A DNA stretch of 64,000 nucleotides from Cryobacterium lactosi (GCF_004403945.1 NZ_SOHM01000007.1:186001-250000); one strand, 5' to 3'. Counted from the stretch's first letter, positions 26,883 to 36,356 are shown. Numbers and translations are program-made. Notes: a model not told the origin generated them from the sequence alone.

Positions 26883-27785
26883 TTACCAGCCGCGCTCGGA
26901 GAGACGGTGCGGGGCGGGGAGGTCGGAGACGTTGATGCCGACCATCGCTTCGCCGAGCCCGCGCGACACCTCCGCGATGACCTTGGCGTCGTCGTAGAAG
27001 GCGACAGCCTTGACGATGGCGTTGGCGCGTTCCTGCGGGTTGCCGGATTTGAAGATGCCCGAGCCCACGAAGACACCGTCGGCGCCGAGCTGCATCATCA
27101 TAGCCGCGTCGGCCGGGGTGGCCACGCCACCCGCGGTGAACAGCACAACGGGCAGCTTGCCGGTCGCGGCGATCTCGGCGACCAGTTCGTAGGGCGCCTG
27201 CAGTTCCTTGGCAGCCACGTACAGCTCGTCCTTGGTGAGCGAGGAGAGCCGGGCGATCTCGCCCTTGATCGTGCGGATGTGCTTGGTCGCCTCCGAGACG
27301 TCGCCGGTGCCGGCCTCGCCCTTGGAGCGGATCATCGCGGCACCCTCGGTGATGCGACGCAGCGCCTCACCCAGGTTGGTCGCACCGCACACGAACGGCA
27401 CAGTGAAGTTCCACTTGTCGATGTGGTTGACGTAGTCCGCGGGGCTGAGCACCTCGGATTCGTCGATGTAGTCGACCTCGAGGGCCTGCAGCACCTGAGC
27501 CTCGACGAAGTGGCCGATGCGCGCCTTGGCCATGACCGGGATGGAGACCTCGGCGATGATGCTGTCGATCAGGTCGGGGTCACTCATGCGGGCGACACCA
27601 CCCTGCGAGCGGATGTCGGCCGGGACGCGCTCAAGCGCCATGACGGCGACGGCGCCGGCGTCTTCGGCGATCCGGGCCTGCTCGGCGTTGACGACGTCCA
27701 TGATGACGCCGCCCTTCAGCATCTCAGCGAGTCCGCGCTTGACGCGGCTCGAGCCGAACTGCTCGGTAGAAGTGGTGTCAGTCAT
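26883..27785 (-). CDS. pdxS: PLP synthase subunit PdxS
   Basis: Builds pyridoxal 5'-phosphate from ribose 5-phosphate, glyceraldehyde 3-phosphate and ammonia. About 300 residues, with a TIM-barrel sequence containing [35 protein letters not shown] (lysine) and [17 protein letters not shown] at 27785 fits the family start; the longer frame upstream is not conserved. It forms a unit with pdxT. Confidence 0.96.
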   Translation of the reverse strand: MTDTTSTEQFGSSRVKRGLAEMLKGGVIMDVVNAEQARIAEDAGAVAVMALERVPADIRSQGGVARMSDPDLIDSIIAEVSIPVMAKARIGHFVEAQVLQALEVDYIDESEVLSPADYVNHIDKWNFTVPFVCGATNLGEALRRITEGAAMIRSKGEAGTGDVSEATKHIRTIKGEIARLSSLTKDELYVAAKELQAPYELVAEIAATGKLPVVLFTAGGVATPADAAMMMQLGADGVFVGSGIFKSGNPQERANAIVKAVAFYDDAKVIAEVSRGLGEAMVGINVSDLPAPHRLSERGW

Positions 27786-27876
27786 AGCTACGATTCTATT
27801 CCTTGCGTCTGGTGCCGTCCCGACGGGGGCGTGGGCACGGGTGATGTTGCTCAAAGAGCGAAAAGAGACGACGTGA

Positions 27877-28512
27877 TCAGGATTCGCCGGCCGGCCAGCC
27901 CTCGGCCACGGAGCGGCGCACGTCGCCCAGAAGCTGCGGAATGGCCTTGGTGCCTGCGATGATCGGGAAGAAGTTCGAGTCGAGCGCCCACCGCGGAACG
28001 ATGTGCTGGTGCAGGTGCTCGGCGATCCCCGCGCCCGCGATCCGGCCCTGGTTCATCCCCAGGTTGAACCCGTCGCACCCGGAGGTGGCCTTGAGCACCC
28101 GCATGGCGACCTGGGTCAGACTACCGATTTCGGCGACTTCCTCGGCGGTGGCCTCGTCATACGTCGCAACATGTCGGTACGGGCAGACGAGCAGGTGGCC
28201 GCTGTTGTACGGAAACAGGTTCAGCAGAACGTAGGCGTACTTGCCGCGCGCCACGATGAGTGCCTTCTCGTCGTCCATCGACGGTGCGATGCAGAACGGG
28301 CAGTCATCGGGATGCGGCTGCTGGCCGCCCTGGATGTACACCATGCGGTGCGGGGTCCACAGTCGCTGGAAGGCATCCGGAACGGCGGCGAAGTCGCCGG
28401 AGTTCTCGACCTGGACCCCGCCGGTGACGTCCTGCGGGCTGCCGGACAGGCGGTCCCAGGGGGTGTCAAGCGGTCCGCCGTGCTCTGGGCCTACCGGAGT
28501 GGCGTCGGTCAT
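27877..28512 (-). CDS. HIT-family nucleotide hydrolase/phosphorylase
   Basis: 211 residues. The histidine triad [11 protein letters not shown] is clear and CPFC with LLVCPYRHV matches the actinobacterial Ap4A phosphorylase group (Rv2613c type). Residues 1-60 are a variable N-terminus. It starts two bases after the thrS stop, so it is probably co-transcribed with it. The exact substrate is unproven. Confidence 0.9.
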   Translation of the reverse strand: MTDATPVGPEHGGPLDTPWDRLSGSPQDVTGGVQVENSGDFAAVPDAFQRLWTPHRMVYIQGGQQPHPDDCPFCIAPSMDDEKALIVARGKYAYVLLNLFPYNSGHLLVCPYRHVATYDEATAEEVAEIGSLTQVAMRVLKATSGCDGFNLGMNQGRIAGAGIAEHLHQHIVPRWALDSNFFPIIAGTKAIPQLLGDVRRSVAEGWPAGES

Positions 28513-28514
28513 CC

Positions 28515-30569
28515 TCAGGCCTGTTCCGCGGCGGCCACAACGACGGGAGCGAGCGCTGCGCCGCCCTCGGCGAAGTCGGTCGCTCCGAGGACCTGTGCGC
28601 GAGTGCCGATGGCCGCGAGGATCCTGCGGATGGCGTCGGCGACGGGCACCCCGTTCTCCTGGGTGCCGTCGCGGAACCGGAAGCTGACCGCGCCGTTGGC
28701 ACGGTCGTCTTCGCCGACGATGAGCTGGAACGGGATCCGCTGCAGGGTGGCATTGCGGATCTTCTTCTGCATCCGGTCGCTCGACGAGTCGAGTTCCACG
28801 CGCACCCCTGAGCCCTTGAGAGTCGCCAGGACTTCCCAGAGGTAGTCCTCGTACTGTTCGGAGACCGGAATACCGATGACCTGCACCGGCGAGAGCCAGA
28901 CCGGGAAGGCACCCGCGTAGTGCTCGAGGAGGATGGCGAAGAATCGTTCGATCGAACCGAGCAGCGCGCGATGGATCATGACGGGCTGCTGGCGGGTGCC
29001 GTCAGGTGCGGTGTACTCGAGATCGAACAGTTCGGGCTGGTTGAAGTCGAGTTGCACCGTTGACAGCTGCCAGGTACGACCGATCGCGTCGCGGGCCTGC
29101 ACGGAGATCTTCGGGCCGTAGAACGCCGCTCCACCGGGGTCGGCCACGAGTTCCAGCCCAGAGGCCTCGCCCACCTGGCGAAGGGTGTCGGTCGCGGCTT
29201 CCCACTGTTCGTCGGTGCCGACGGATTTTTTGGGGTCGCGGGTGGACAGCTCGAGGTAGAAATCGGTGAGGCCATATCCACGGAGGGTCTCGAAGACGAA
29301 CTCGAGCTGGCTCGCGACCTCGGCACGCACCTGGTCTTGCGTCACATAGATGTGAGCGTCGTCCTGGGTGAGCCCACGCACGCGGGTGAGGCCCTGCAGG
29401 GTGCCGCTCTTCTCGTAGCGGTACACGGTGCCGAACTCCGCGAGCCGCAATGGGAGTTCGCGGTAGCTGCGGCCGCGGGCCTTGAAGATGAGGTTGTGCA
29501 TCGGGCAGTTCATGGGCTTGAGGTAGTAGTCCTGGCCCTGGCGGGTGACGTTGCCCTCGGCGTCGACCTCTTCGTCGAGGTGCATGGGCGGGAACATGCC
29601 GTCCCGGTACCAGTTGAGGTGCTGGCTGGTCTCGAACAGGTGGCCCTTGGTGATGTGCGGGGTGTTGACCAGGTCGTAGCCGTTGGCGAGCAGGCGTTCG
29701 CGCATGTAGTTCTCGATCTCGGAGCGGATGATGCCGCCCTTGGGATGGAACACCGCGAGGCCGGAGCCGATCTCCTCGGGGAACGAGAACAGGTCCAGCT
29801 CCTGGCCGAGCTTGCGGTGGTCGCGCTTGGCCGCTTCGGCCAGTCGCGCCTGGTAGGCGCGCATTTCGTCCTTGGAGGGCCAGGCGGTGCCGTAGATGCG
29901 CTGCAGCTGCGGGTTCTTCTCCGACCCGCGCCAGTACGCGGCGGCCAGGCGGGTGAGTGAGTAGCCGTTGCCGATCATCCGGGTGTTGGGCAGGTGCGGC
30001 CCGCGGCAGAGGTCCTTCCAGAGCGTCTCACCGGTCTTCGGGTCGACGTTGTCGTAGATGGTCAGCTCGGCGCCGCCCACCTCGACGGACTCGTTGTCGG
30101 CGGTGTCGGACGCGCCGCCCTTGATGCCGATGAGTTCGAGCTTGTACGGCTCTGCGGCCAGTTCGGCGCGGGCTTCGTCATCGGTCACGACACGGCGCAC
30201 GAAGCGCTGGCCCTGGCGAATGATGCGGTCCATGGCCTTCTCGAGGGACTTGATATCCTCCGGGGTGAAGGGCTCTGCAACGTCGAAGTCGTAGTAGAAG
30301 CCGTCGGTGACGGGCGGGCCGATGCCCAGGCGCGCGGCCGGGTTCACGGTCTGCACGGCCTGCGCGAGCACGTGCGCGGCCGAGTGGCGCAGGATGTTCA
30401 GGCCGTCCGGGGAGTCGATGGTCACCGGGGTGACGTCATCGGTCTCGGTCACCGTCGTGGCGAGGTCCCTGAGCTCGCCGTTGACGCGCATGGCGACAAC
30501 GGATCGGTCGGTGAATAGCTCAAAACCGTCAACCACGTGTATTGCTCCCTTGAATTGCGAATCATCCAA
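28515..30569 (-). CDS. thrS: Threonyl-tRNA synthetase
   Basis: 684 residues. N-terminal TGS domain ([18 protein letters not shown] is the start of the editing domain), class II core with motif 2 at [30 protein letters not shown] zinc site and [20 protein letters not shown], and an anticodon-binding C-terminus ([19 protein letters not shown]). A start at the ATG encoding VAMRVNG is possible instead of 30,569. It leads the thrS-HIT unit. Confidence 0.96.
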   Translation of the reverse strand: MDDSQFKGAIHVVDGFELFTDRSVVAMRVNGELRDLATTVTETDDVTPVTIDSPDGLNILRHSAAHVLAQAVQTVNPAARLGIGPPVTDGFYYDFDVAEPFTPEDIKSLEKAMDRIIRQGQRFVRRVVTDDEARAELAAEPYKLELIGIKGGASDTADNESVEVGGAELTIYDNVDPKTGETLWKDLCRGPHLPNTRMIGNGYSLTRLAAAYWRGSEKNPQLQRIYGTAWPSKDEMRAYQARLAEAAKRDHRKLGQELDLFSFPEEIGSGLAVFHPKGGIIRSEIENYMRERLLANGYDLVNTPHITKGHLFETSQHLNWYRDGMFPPMHLDEEVDAEGNVTRQGQDYYLKPMNCPMHNLIFKARGRSYRELPLRLAEFGTVYRYEKSGTLQGLTRVRGLTQDDAHIYVTQDQVRAEVASQLEFVFETLRGYGLTDFYLELSTRDPKKSVGTDEQWEAATDTLRQVGEASGLELVADPGGAAFYGPKISVQARDAIGRTWQLSTVQLDFNQPELFDLEYTAPDGTRQQPVMIHRALLGSIERFFAILLEHYAGAFPVWLSPVQVIGIPVSEQYEDYLWEVLATLKGSGVRVELDSSSDRMQKKIRNATLQRIPFQLIVGEDDRANGAVSFRFRDGTQENGVPVADAIRRILAAIGTRAQVLGATDFAEGGAALAPVVVAAAEQA

Positions 30570-30607
30570 CTTTAGCGGGCGCCGGTCTGCTTGGTGACGG
30601 GTTCAGG

Positions 30608-31159
30608 TCAGGGCCGGTAGGGCGGCTGCAGCCCGACGGCGGCACAGAACGCATCCGGATCGTCGGCGTCGGGATTGTCGGCCCAGACGGGGAAGACCGC
30701 GAGCACGCCGTCCGGGCGCTGGCAGGCCTGCAGGTCCGGCACAGGGTAGGAGAGCAGCAGGTCGTCTGCGGCGCCCTCCGGTCGACGCCCTGCCTCCGCG
30801 GCCGAACCGCTCGGGGGCGTGAAGAAATCGATGTTCCAGACCGCCGCGCACTTCGCCATGGCGGCGTCGACCGGGTCGGCGATCCCCGCCTGGGCGTCCG
30901 GGCTGCCCGTCTGGGTGAAGACGGAGTCGGTGCTGGCGTCGGCGTAGCAGTACGCCGACATTGTGCGGAGTTCGGGAGTGGCCCTGGTGACCCAGGCCGT
31001 GGCGCTGCCGCCGGCGACAAGCAGCACCGCCGAGGCGGCCAGGACGGCACGGTGACGGTGCCGCCGGTGCGCCAGTTGGGCGTCGACGGTGTGCAGCAGA
31101 CGCTCTTCGAGGCGCTCGAAGTCGCCGTCTGTCGGTGACTGCGGGTCAGTCGGCAGCAT
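30608..31159 (-). CDS. Membrane protein coupled to an ECF sigma factor (possible anti-sigma partner)
   Basis: 183 residues. The N-terminal 35 residues are cytoplasmic and charged, followed by one membrane segment (AVLAASAVLLVAGGSATAWV) and an extracytoplasmic part with several cysteines (YCYADAS, AKCAAVW, QACQRP, FCAAVG). The start lies 14 bases inside the sigma-factor gene. A small membrane protein coupled to an ECF sigma factor is the usual anti-sigma layout, but no zinc-type anti-sigma motif is visible, so that role is inferred. Confidence 0.7.
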   Translation of the reverse strand: MLPTDPQSPTDGDFERLEERLLHTVDAQLAHRRHRHRAVLAASAVLLVAGGSATAWVTRATPELRTMSAYCYADASTDSVFTQTGSPDAQAGIADPVDAAMAKCAAVWNIDFFTPPSGSAAEAGRRPEGAADDLLLSYPVPDLQACQRPDGVLAVFPVWADNPDADDPDAFCAAVGLQPPYRP

Positions 31160-31814
31160 GCGTCGGTTCTCCCTTCAGGAGCGAGAGTTCGGTGCGAAGG
31201 CTCCCCTTGAGCCTGGAGAGCCGGTTGCGGACCGTGGCGTGGCTGATGCCCAACCGTCTGGCGGCCTGTTCGTAACTGAGGTCCTCCAATAGGCAGAGTT
31301 CGAAGATGCGCCGATCGACATCCGGTCGACCCGCCATGACGCCGCGGATGAGGCGCACAGCTTCGTTGCCGATGGCCACCGTCTCCGGCGACGGAGCGTC
31401 GTCGGCGATCTCGATTCCGGTATCCAGGCTGTCTCGCGGGCGTCGGCTCTCCGCTCGCCGCCGGTTGAGGGCGAGGTAGCGGGCGGTGGTGATGAGCCAC
31501 GGCAGCACCGACTCCCCCACCAGATCAATCGTGACGCGTTTGTTCCACAGGGTGAGGAAGGCGTCCTGCAGTATTTCTTCGGAATCGCCTCGGGTGCCAA
31601 GGACCGAAAAGGCCGCCCAGTAGACCGAGCGTTGATGCTGGCGGAACAGCAGCCTGAACGCTTCGCGATCTCCCCTTCGAACCCGAGCGAACAGGGCGTC
31701 GTGCGCGGCAGCGTGAGGAGGAGCAGCGTCGGGGACGGCAGCATCAGTAACGGCAGCATCAGTAACGGCAGCAGCGGGAACAGCCGCATCGGGAACTGGC
31801 GCCGCTGGTTGCAT
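31146..31814 (-). CDS. ECF-type RNA polymerase sigma factor
   Basis: 222 residues. A repetitive Ala/Pro/Asp-rich N-terminus (about 40 residues) precedes sigma region 2 (FRLLFRQHQRSVYWAAF, EEILQDAFLTLWNKR) and region 4 (RIFELCLLEDLSYEQAARRLGISHATVRNRLSRLKGSL). The last bases overlap the next gene. Its targets cannot be read from the sequence. It is expected to respond to an external or envelope signal through its neighbour. Confidence 0.92.
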   Translation of the reverse strand: MQPAAPVPDAAVPAAAVTDAAVTDAAVPDAAPPHAAAHDALFARVRRGDREAFRLLFRQHQRSVYWAAFSVLGTRGDSEEILQDAFLTLWNKRVTIDLVGESVLPWLITTARYLALNRRRAESRRPRDSLDTGIEIADDAPSPETVAIGNEAVRLIRGVMAGRPDVDRRIFELCLLEDLSYEQAARRLGISHATVRNRLSRLKGSLRTELSLLKGEPTHAAD

Positions 31815-31837
31815 CCACTCCCCCAGGTGTTGCTATC

Positions 31838-31912
31838 TGGTGGGCGATACTGGGATCGAACCAGTGACCTCTTCCGTGTCAGGGAAGCGCGCTACCGCTG
31901 CGCCAATCGCCC
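31838..31912 (-). tRNA. tRNA-Val(GAC), copy 1
   Basis: Minus-strand tRNA with 7-bp acceptor stem (GGGCGAT/ATCGCCC), anticodon stem CTTCC/GGAAG and anticodon GAC. CCA is encoded. The tRNA body is identical to that of copy 2 at 32,321. Confidence 0.95.
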
Positions 31913-31937
31913 AGGACCGCGAAGAATTCTCGCGGGC

Positions 31938-32011
31938 TGGAGGTGGATACGGGATTCGAACCCGTGTAGACGGCTTTGCAGGCCGTTGCCTCGCCTCTCG
32001 GCCAATCCACC
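31938..32011 (-). tRNA. tRNA-Cys(GCA), copy 1
   Basis: Acceptor GGTGGAT/ATCCACC, anticodon loop CTGCAAA (GCA), CCA encoded. It differs from copy 2 at two positions. Confidence 0.95.
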
Positions 32012-32067
32012 GTGTTCACTAAACCAGTACACCCAAAGAAAATCGGCCTCTCGGCCGATTCACTTCG

Positions 32068-32139
32068 AGCGGATGACGAGATTCGAACTCGCGACCCTCA
32101 CCTTGGCAAGGTGATGCGCTACCACTGCGCCACATCCGC
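32068..32139 (-). tRNA. tRNA-Gly(GCC), copy 1
   Basis: Acceptor GCGGATG/CATCCGC, anticodon loop TTGCCAA (GCC). CCA is not encoded. First tRNA of the left array in transcription order (Gly-Cys-Val). Confidence 0.95.
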
Positions 32140-32263
32140 AACTGCTCGCATTTCTGCGTGCTTGGAAGACTCTACTCGATCCTGGGGACGCCGTGTGACA
32201 CCACGGCCCGACAAGCGCGAACTCGGCCGCGAAATCCCCGTTGTGCCGCGGAATCACGGGGCA

Positions 32264-32292
32264 AAACAAAAAACCCCCGGGTTTACCGGGGG
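32264..32292 (-). terminator. Terminator after the right tRNA array
   Basis: A 7-bp stem (CCCCCGG/CCGGGGG) with the loop GTTTA is followed on the minus strand by a T-run. It closes the transcript of the right Gly-Cys-Val array. Confidence 0.8.
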
Positions 32293-32320
32293 TTTCTGGA
32301 TGAAAGAAAACGATGTTCTG

Positions 32321-32392
32321 TGGGCGATACTGGGATCGAACCAGTGACCTCTTCCGTGTCAGGGAAGCGCGCTACCGCTGCGCCAATCGCCC
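32321..32392 (-). tRNA. tRNA-Val(GAC), copy 2
   Basis: Same tRNA body as copy 1, anticodon GAC. The bases after the discriminator are not CCA, unlike copy 1. Confidence 0.95.
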
Positions 32393-32425
32393 AGGTCCGT
32401 TGCAGCAATTGCGTGCTGTTCAGGC

Positions 32426-32499
32426 TGGAGGTGGATACGGGATTCGAACCCGTGTATACGGCTTTGCAGGCCGCTGCCTCGCCTCTCGGCCAATCCACC
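32426..32499 (-). tRNA. tRNA-Cys(GCA), copy 2
   Basis: Acceptor GGTGGAT/ATCCACC, anticodon GCA, CCA encoded. Two bases differ from copy 1. Confidence 0.95.
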
Positions 32500-32574
32500 G
32501 TGCTTGTAAAACCGTGCTCTCTAGGCCGTACGTGTCTAGCAAAGGGAATCGGCCTTTCGGCCGATTCAACTTCG

Positions 32575-32646
32575 AGCGGATGACGAGATTCGAACTCGCG
32601 ACCCTCACCTTGGCAAGGTGATGCGCTACCACTGCGCCACATCCGC
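32575..32646 (-). tRNA. tRNA-Gly(GCC), copy 2
   Basis: Acceptor GCGGATG/CATCCGC, anticodon GCC, no encoded CCA. First tRNA of the right array in transcription order, just downstream of a recognisable promoter. Confidence 0.95.
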
Positions 32647-32675
32647 AACTGCTCGCATTTCTGCGTGCGTTGAAG

Positions 32676-32705
32676 ACTCTAGCCGATAGTGCGACGCATA
32701 TTCAA
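32676..32705 (-). promoter_or_regulatory. Sigma70-type promoter of the right tRNA array
   Basis: On the minus strand, TTGAAT (32,705-32,700) and TAGAGT (32,681-32,676) are separated by 18 bases and lie about 30 bases before tRNA-Gly. The left array has the same TAGAGT and leader sequence but no clear -35 box. Confidence 0.55.
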
Positions 32706-32805
32706 ACCGAGCGAATGCAGCGTGTCGCGGCGTCTCGATGTGCGCTCGGGCCCCCGTCTGGTCTAGTATCAAATGTCGCAGTCGAGAGGTTTTCGAATGT
32801 GGTTC

Positions 32806-32878
32806 GGGCGATTGGCGCAGTTGGTAGCGCGCTTCCTTCACACGGAAGAGGTCGTGGGTTCGAGTCCCGCATCGCCCA
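32806..32878 (+). tRNA. tRNA-Val(CAC), probable integration target
   Basis: Plus-strand tRNA with acceptor GGGCGAT/ATCGCCC, anticodon loop TTCACAC (CAC). It is the last core feature before the integrase, which points toward it 230 bases away. tRNA 3' ends are common attachment sites for tyrosine integrases, so its 3' half is the likely attL. A terminator follows. Confidence 0.95.
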
Positions 32879-32886
32879 CAGGTAAA

Positions 32887-32909
32887 AGCCCCGGTCAGCC
32901 GGGGTTTTT
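32887..32909 (+). terminator. Terminator after tRNA-Val(CAC)
   Basis: Stem CCCCGG/CCGGGG with the loop TCAG, then TTTTT, starting nine bases after the tRNA. Classic rho-independent form. Confidence 0.85.
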
Positions 32910-33105
32910 CTTTGCCCATCGTCGCGATTTTCGCAGAAAAAGCACGCAATAAAGCACCATCCATCCAGACGTAGACGCAACGAAGCCGGTCGACCCGCGT
33001 GTTTACAGCATTCTTGAACACGTAAAGCGCGGGTTCCGCGCTTGCGTTTGGGCGAGCGCTGGAGCCATGACGCTGCACCGAACGGCGCTGACAGATGGGC
33101 CGTTT

Positions 33106-34263
33106 CTACAAGCTCCAGACGCCTGGACCGATGCGAGCCATCGCCTGCTCGTGGAGAGCTATGGCCACGCCCTCCTCATCGTCACTGAACAGATCCGCGT
33201 ACACGTCCAGCGTCATAGACGCAGAGGCGTGACCGAGCATGATCTGGATGGCTTTGACGTTGCCTCCTGCGGAGACGCTGAGACTCGCTGCGGTGTGCCT
33301 CAGGTCATGAGGGGTGATGTTGGGGAAAGGCTCGACGAACTCTTCAGTCAGGAGCCCCTCCTCGGTGCGCCGGACTGAAAGGGTCTCCTTGGCGTCGGCG
33401 AAGGCGCGAACTCGCCAGTCGTCAAGGCGAAGGTATCCGCCCCTCGGCGCGGTGAAGACCAGCGCTGTTCGCGCCTTCTTTTCTACCTGGACGGCCATCG
33501 CCTCATCCAAGAATTCCGGGTAGAAGACTTTCCGAAACTTCTCAAACTTCGGCAAGCCTTCGACCATGTGTCCATTCACCGTGGTGGCCGCCCGCACCAC
33601 ATGGATTCTCCGAGATTTCAGGTCGACCTCACCAGCCCGCAGAGCGGTGAGCTCACCGAAACGAAGACCGCAGTAGGCGAGGATGCCAATGACAGTTTTA
33701 TAGCGCGGGTCGATGGCGCCGGCGAGCTCAGCCACCTGGTGATGGTTCAGGTATTCGTGCGCCCGTTTGATCGGCCGAGGCACGTCTACCCCTTTAGCCG
33801 GGTTAGTCGTCAACGCCTTGGACTCCACTGCCTTCTGCAGCGAGGCGAGCAGAATTCCGTGAGCCTTCTGCGCTGTGGCCGGCCCCGCATTCTTGCTCGT
33901 GATGAGTTCGAGCCAGGCCTGAACGTCCGTTTTGAGGATGCTTCCGATCTGCTTCTTTTCCCAATCGGGGCTCACCCATGTTTTTGCGATCGACTGACGG
34001 TTCGCCTGAGTGGCAGCAGTCAGACCGATTGTTCGGGCAACATGCAGGTCAATGAAGGGGCCCAATGGCTGTTTGCGATCCCGCGGCGAAGTGGCCTTGC
34101 CCTCGTATTTTGCGAGATCGTATTTCTTGCCCCAATTCGTGGCGTCCTTCTTGTTCTCAAACGAGCTCTTGACAGTTGATCTGTTGTCAACGGTGCGATA
34201 TCGAACCCGCCACCACACACGGTCGCCCGTCTTCTTGAGCGTGTAACTCTCGGTGGTCGCCAT
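33106..34263 (-). CDS. Tyrosine site-specific integrase
   Basis: 385 residues. The N-terminal part resembles the arm-DNA and core-binding regions of phage/ICE integrases (HILLASLQKAVESKALTTNPAKGVDVP). The catalytic domain has Arg201 (AYCGLRFGEL), the HxxR box (HDLRHTAASL, His319/Arg322), His345 (LGHASASM) and nucleophile Tyr355 (LDVYADLF). It looks intact. Placement beside tRNA-Val and divergent from an excisionase-like gene supports its job as island integrase. Confidence 0.95.
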   Translation of the reverse strand: MATTESYTLKKTGDRVWWRVRYRTVDNRSTVKSSFENKKDATNWGKKYDLAKYEGKATSPRDRKQPLGPFIDLHVARTIGLTAATQANRQSIAKTWVSPDWEKKQIGSILKTDVQAWLELITSKNAGPATAQKAHGILLASLQKAVESKALTTNPAKGVDVPRPIKRAHEYLNHHQVAELAGAIDPRYKTVIGILAYCGLRFGELTALRAGEVDLKSRRIHVVRAATTVNGHMVEGLPKFEKFRKVFYPEFLDEAMAVQVEKKARTALVFTAPRGGYLRLDDWRVRAFADAKETLSVRRTEEGLLTEEFVEPFPNITPHDLRHTAASLSVSAGGNVKAIQIMLGHASASMTLDVYADLFSDDEEGVAIALHEQAMARIGPGVWSL

Positions 34264-34274
34264 GTTTGAAAGCG

Positions 34275-34293
34275 TAGTGCTGAAGCGGCACTA
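34275..34293. promoter_or_regulatory. Inverted repeat upstream of the integrase
   Basis: TAGTGC and GCACTA separated by seven bases lie 12 bases before the integrase start, in the 295-base gap between integrase and excisionase-like gene. It could be an operator or excisionase site. No stronger evidence is visible. Confidence 0.35.
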
Positions 34294-34558
34294 TGAGACT
34301 TCGGAGGATAGCGCGCGGCCTCGCGGATCGCCGCATGCCCGGACCCAGCATGCAGCTACGGATCTGCATCGGGCTTCGCTGATCATCGTCGCAAACTCAG
34401 CTCCCAATGTCGCGGCGGATTCGAGGCTATCGCTTATCGCCCTGTATCCCGGGCGTGTTGAACTAAAACTCCCGATGAAAGGATAATAAAACCTTCGATT
34501 GAGTGGCCTGAAAAGGGCACCGCTCCAGCCGTTTTTCAGTGGTGCGCATAGAAGGGGT

Positions 34559-34792
34559 ATGTCCAGAACACCAAACACCCCATCCCTTTCGCCCGTCAAC
34601 ATCGACTCCGGCATCCCCATGCTGAGCCCCAAGGAAGCAGCTCTGCTGCTCTGCACGAAACCCTCAAACCTCAGCCAGTGGCGCTATGAAAGCCGCGGGC
34701 CGGCGTACGTCAAGCTCGGCGGCATCATCGGGTACCGCCTCTCAGATATCGATGCGTACATCATGGCGAGGCTCGTACAGCCAAAGGGGTAG
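34559..34792 (+). CDS. Excisionase/MerR-like helix-turn-helix protein
   Basis: 77 residues, with a winged-helix pattern typical of excisionase-family domains (MLSPKEAALLLCTKPSNLSQWRYESRGPAYVKLGG, then YRLSDIDAYIMA). AAGGGG precedes the ATG at 34,559. It diverges from the integrase, as excisionase genes often do. It may direct excision or act as a repressor. Confidence 0.8.
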   Translation: MSRTPNTPSLSPVNIDSGIPMLSPKEAALLLCTKPSNLSQWRYESRGPAYVKLGGIIGYRLSDIDAYIMARLVQPKG

Positions 34793-34901
34793 GCAGGGTC
34801 AGCGTCACAACGGCCAAATACGAGTAGCCTCGGCGCGTGGACTTACTCTCCGTGTTCTCGTTGTCGGTTTCGTCGCCGATCCCACCGCGCATGTGTGCCA
34901 C

Positions 34902-35165
34902 ATGCCCGCAACGCCGCCATTCCACTCGTACACCGCCTTCCGTATCACTACGGACGGTGACGTGATCGTGTTCCTGCGCAACCACCGGTCTGCACAATCG
35001 GCCGCCTCCATCGGCGACACCGGTGTTTACCGGGAGTGCTCGGGAGTTTCCTTCGAGCTAGGGAGCCCCGCTGCCCTGAACTGGAGCGACGGCACCGGCT
35101 ACACCGGCGGTCGAGTAGTTCGCGTCGACCAGGAGCCTAGCGAAGTGCTCCTCCCGCAGCCATGA
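34902..35165 (+). CDS. Hypothetical protein, first gene of unknown three-gene cassette
   Basis: 87 residues from ATG 34,902. The protein has no recognisable domain (FRITTDGDVIVFLRNHRS; YTGGRVVRVDQEPSEVLL). Its TGA overlaps the ATG of the next gene (ATGA), giving a tightly packed cassette. No copy of it was seen at the degenerate second cassette. Confidence 0.6.
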   Translation: MPATPPFHSYTAFRITTDGDVIVFLRNHRSAQSAASIGDTGVYRECSGVSFELGSPAALNWSDGTGYTGGRVVRVDQEPSEVLLPQP

Positions 35166-35494
35166 GAGACGACCACTGCGGGCCCAGCCTGGTCACCATC
35201 GCGAGTCTCCGCGGCTACCGGTACACGGCTATGACCGAGGACGGTGTGGTGACGGTCCGGATGTACGAGTCGGGGTCCATCACGGGAGGGTTCCAACGCC
35301 AGCGGGGCGCGATGGGCCCGCACCTCCCCACCGAAGGCCGGATCTTTCCCATCCAGCGTTTTGAACTCTCGGTCGGTGAGCCAGGCTGGGTCGAATGGAC
35401 GCTGCAGGAGCATTGGCGGAGCGAGGGATTCACAACCGGATTGCCGATCCTGTGGATCGATGCGGCACCCCTCCCGCGCATGGACCACACATGA
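35162..35494 (+). CDS. Hypothetical protein, second gene of the cassette (has a frameshifted copy at 43.9 kb)
   Basis: 110 residues. Not recognised. It contains TIASLRGYRYTAMTEDGVV and GWVEWTLQEHWRSEGF. A second copy at 43,939-44,273 is close in sequence but carries a two-base insertion that breaks the frame. Start and stop overlap the flanking genes by four bases each, so the three genes are likely translated together. Confidence 0.75.
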   Translation: MRDDHCGPSLVTIASLRGYRYTAMTEDGVVTVRMYESGSITGGFQRQRGAMGPHLPTEGRIFPIQRFELSVGEPGWVEWTLQEHWRSEGFTTGLPILWIDAAPLPRMDHT

Positions 35495-35781
35495 ACAGCA
35501 TCGATTCCAGTGCCGACGCCGGCATGTACACGGTCGCTGGTTCCGAGCAAAGTGCCGTGATCGAGGTGGGCGACAACCGGCGAGTCCGGCTATGGCTACT
35601 CATCAAGGATGCTGCGGCCACCGACGGAGGCGCCCAGGTTGTCCCCTGGGCTGGCGACCAGCTCTACCGGCTCGACCTTCGTGCTGGTGAACGTTGCGTC
35701 CTCATTCCGCGCCAGCGCAATGTGACCGGCGGCCTGGACGCCCACCAGCTCGGCTGTATCCAGAGCATCACCCGTCTCTGA
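35491..35781 (+). CDS. Hypothetical protein, third gene of the cassette
   Basis: 96 residues beginning MNSIDSSADAGMYTVAG; the mid part VRLWLLIKDAAATDGGAQ is hydrophobic-rich. Not recognised. Its start overlaps the previous stop by four bases. A degenerate copy begins at 44,270 but loses frame within 40 codons. Confidence 0.7.
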   Translation: MNSIDSSADAGMYTVAGSEQSAVIEVGDNRRVRLWLLIKDAAATDGGAQVVPWAGDQLYRLDLRAGERCVLIPRQRNVTGGLDAHQLGCIQSITRL

Positions 35782-35883
35782 TCACGGTTGTTGGGCTTCG
35801 GCCCTACCGTCTGCACGCTGCCAGTGTCGGAGGCGTGTGGGATTCTGACACTCCACGAGATGCTGGACCGAGGAGAAGCACTG

Positions 35884-36192
35884 ATGACCGAGATACACGG
35901 TGGCCCTGAACGAGAGCAGGTCAAAGAGCTCACCGACACCGCATCGGGCGTCTGGCGAGTCTTTACACGCGACAGTAGCCACACATTCGACATGGACGAC
36001 CGGACGGTTCTGCGATCGCCAGGGAAGCTCGCCACCAACTTCGGGCTGGTCCTGCCGACGCGTTTGGACTACATCGGAACGTGCCAGGTCGGCAAGCGGG
36101 GCAGTTGGTTCTTCGCGCCTCTCGACCCAGTGACGGAGCCGCACGAATACCTCAGCTCGACTGTGCAGCGGATCGAACGACTCGACGTCTGA
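35884..36192 (+). CDS. Hypothetical protein
   Basis: 102 residues from the ATG at 35,884, preceded by GAGGAGAA. A longer frame begins at 35,788 but lacks a good ribosome site. No domain recognised; it contains SGVWRVFTRDSSHTFDMDD and TRLDYIGTCQVGKRGSW. It follows the three-gene cassette by 100 bases on the same strand and could belong to the same transcript. Confidence 0.65.
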   Translation: MTEIHGGPEREQVKELTDTASGVWRVFTRDSSHTFDMDDRTVLRSPGKLATNFGLVLPTRLDYIGTCQVGKRGSWFFAPLDPVTEPHEYLSSTVQRIERLDV

Positions 36193-36356
36193 GGGGCCCC
36201 GGCGAGGCCCGAAGCACCTCCCCGACACTCCATGCTCCATCTGCCCTGCGCGTCCGGTCTAAGCACTCCTGATGGACACTGATCCGCAACGCATGAGCCA
36301 TTTCAAAACAGTGGAAGCCTGGGCAAGTAGACGGATTGTGGCGTACCGTGCACGAC

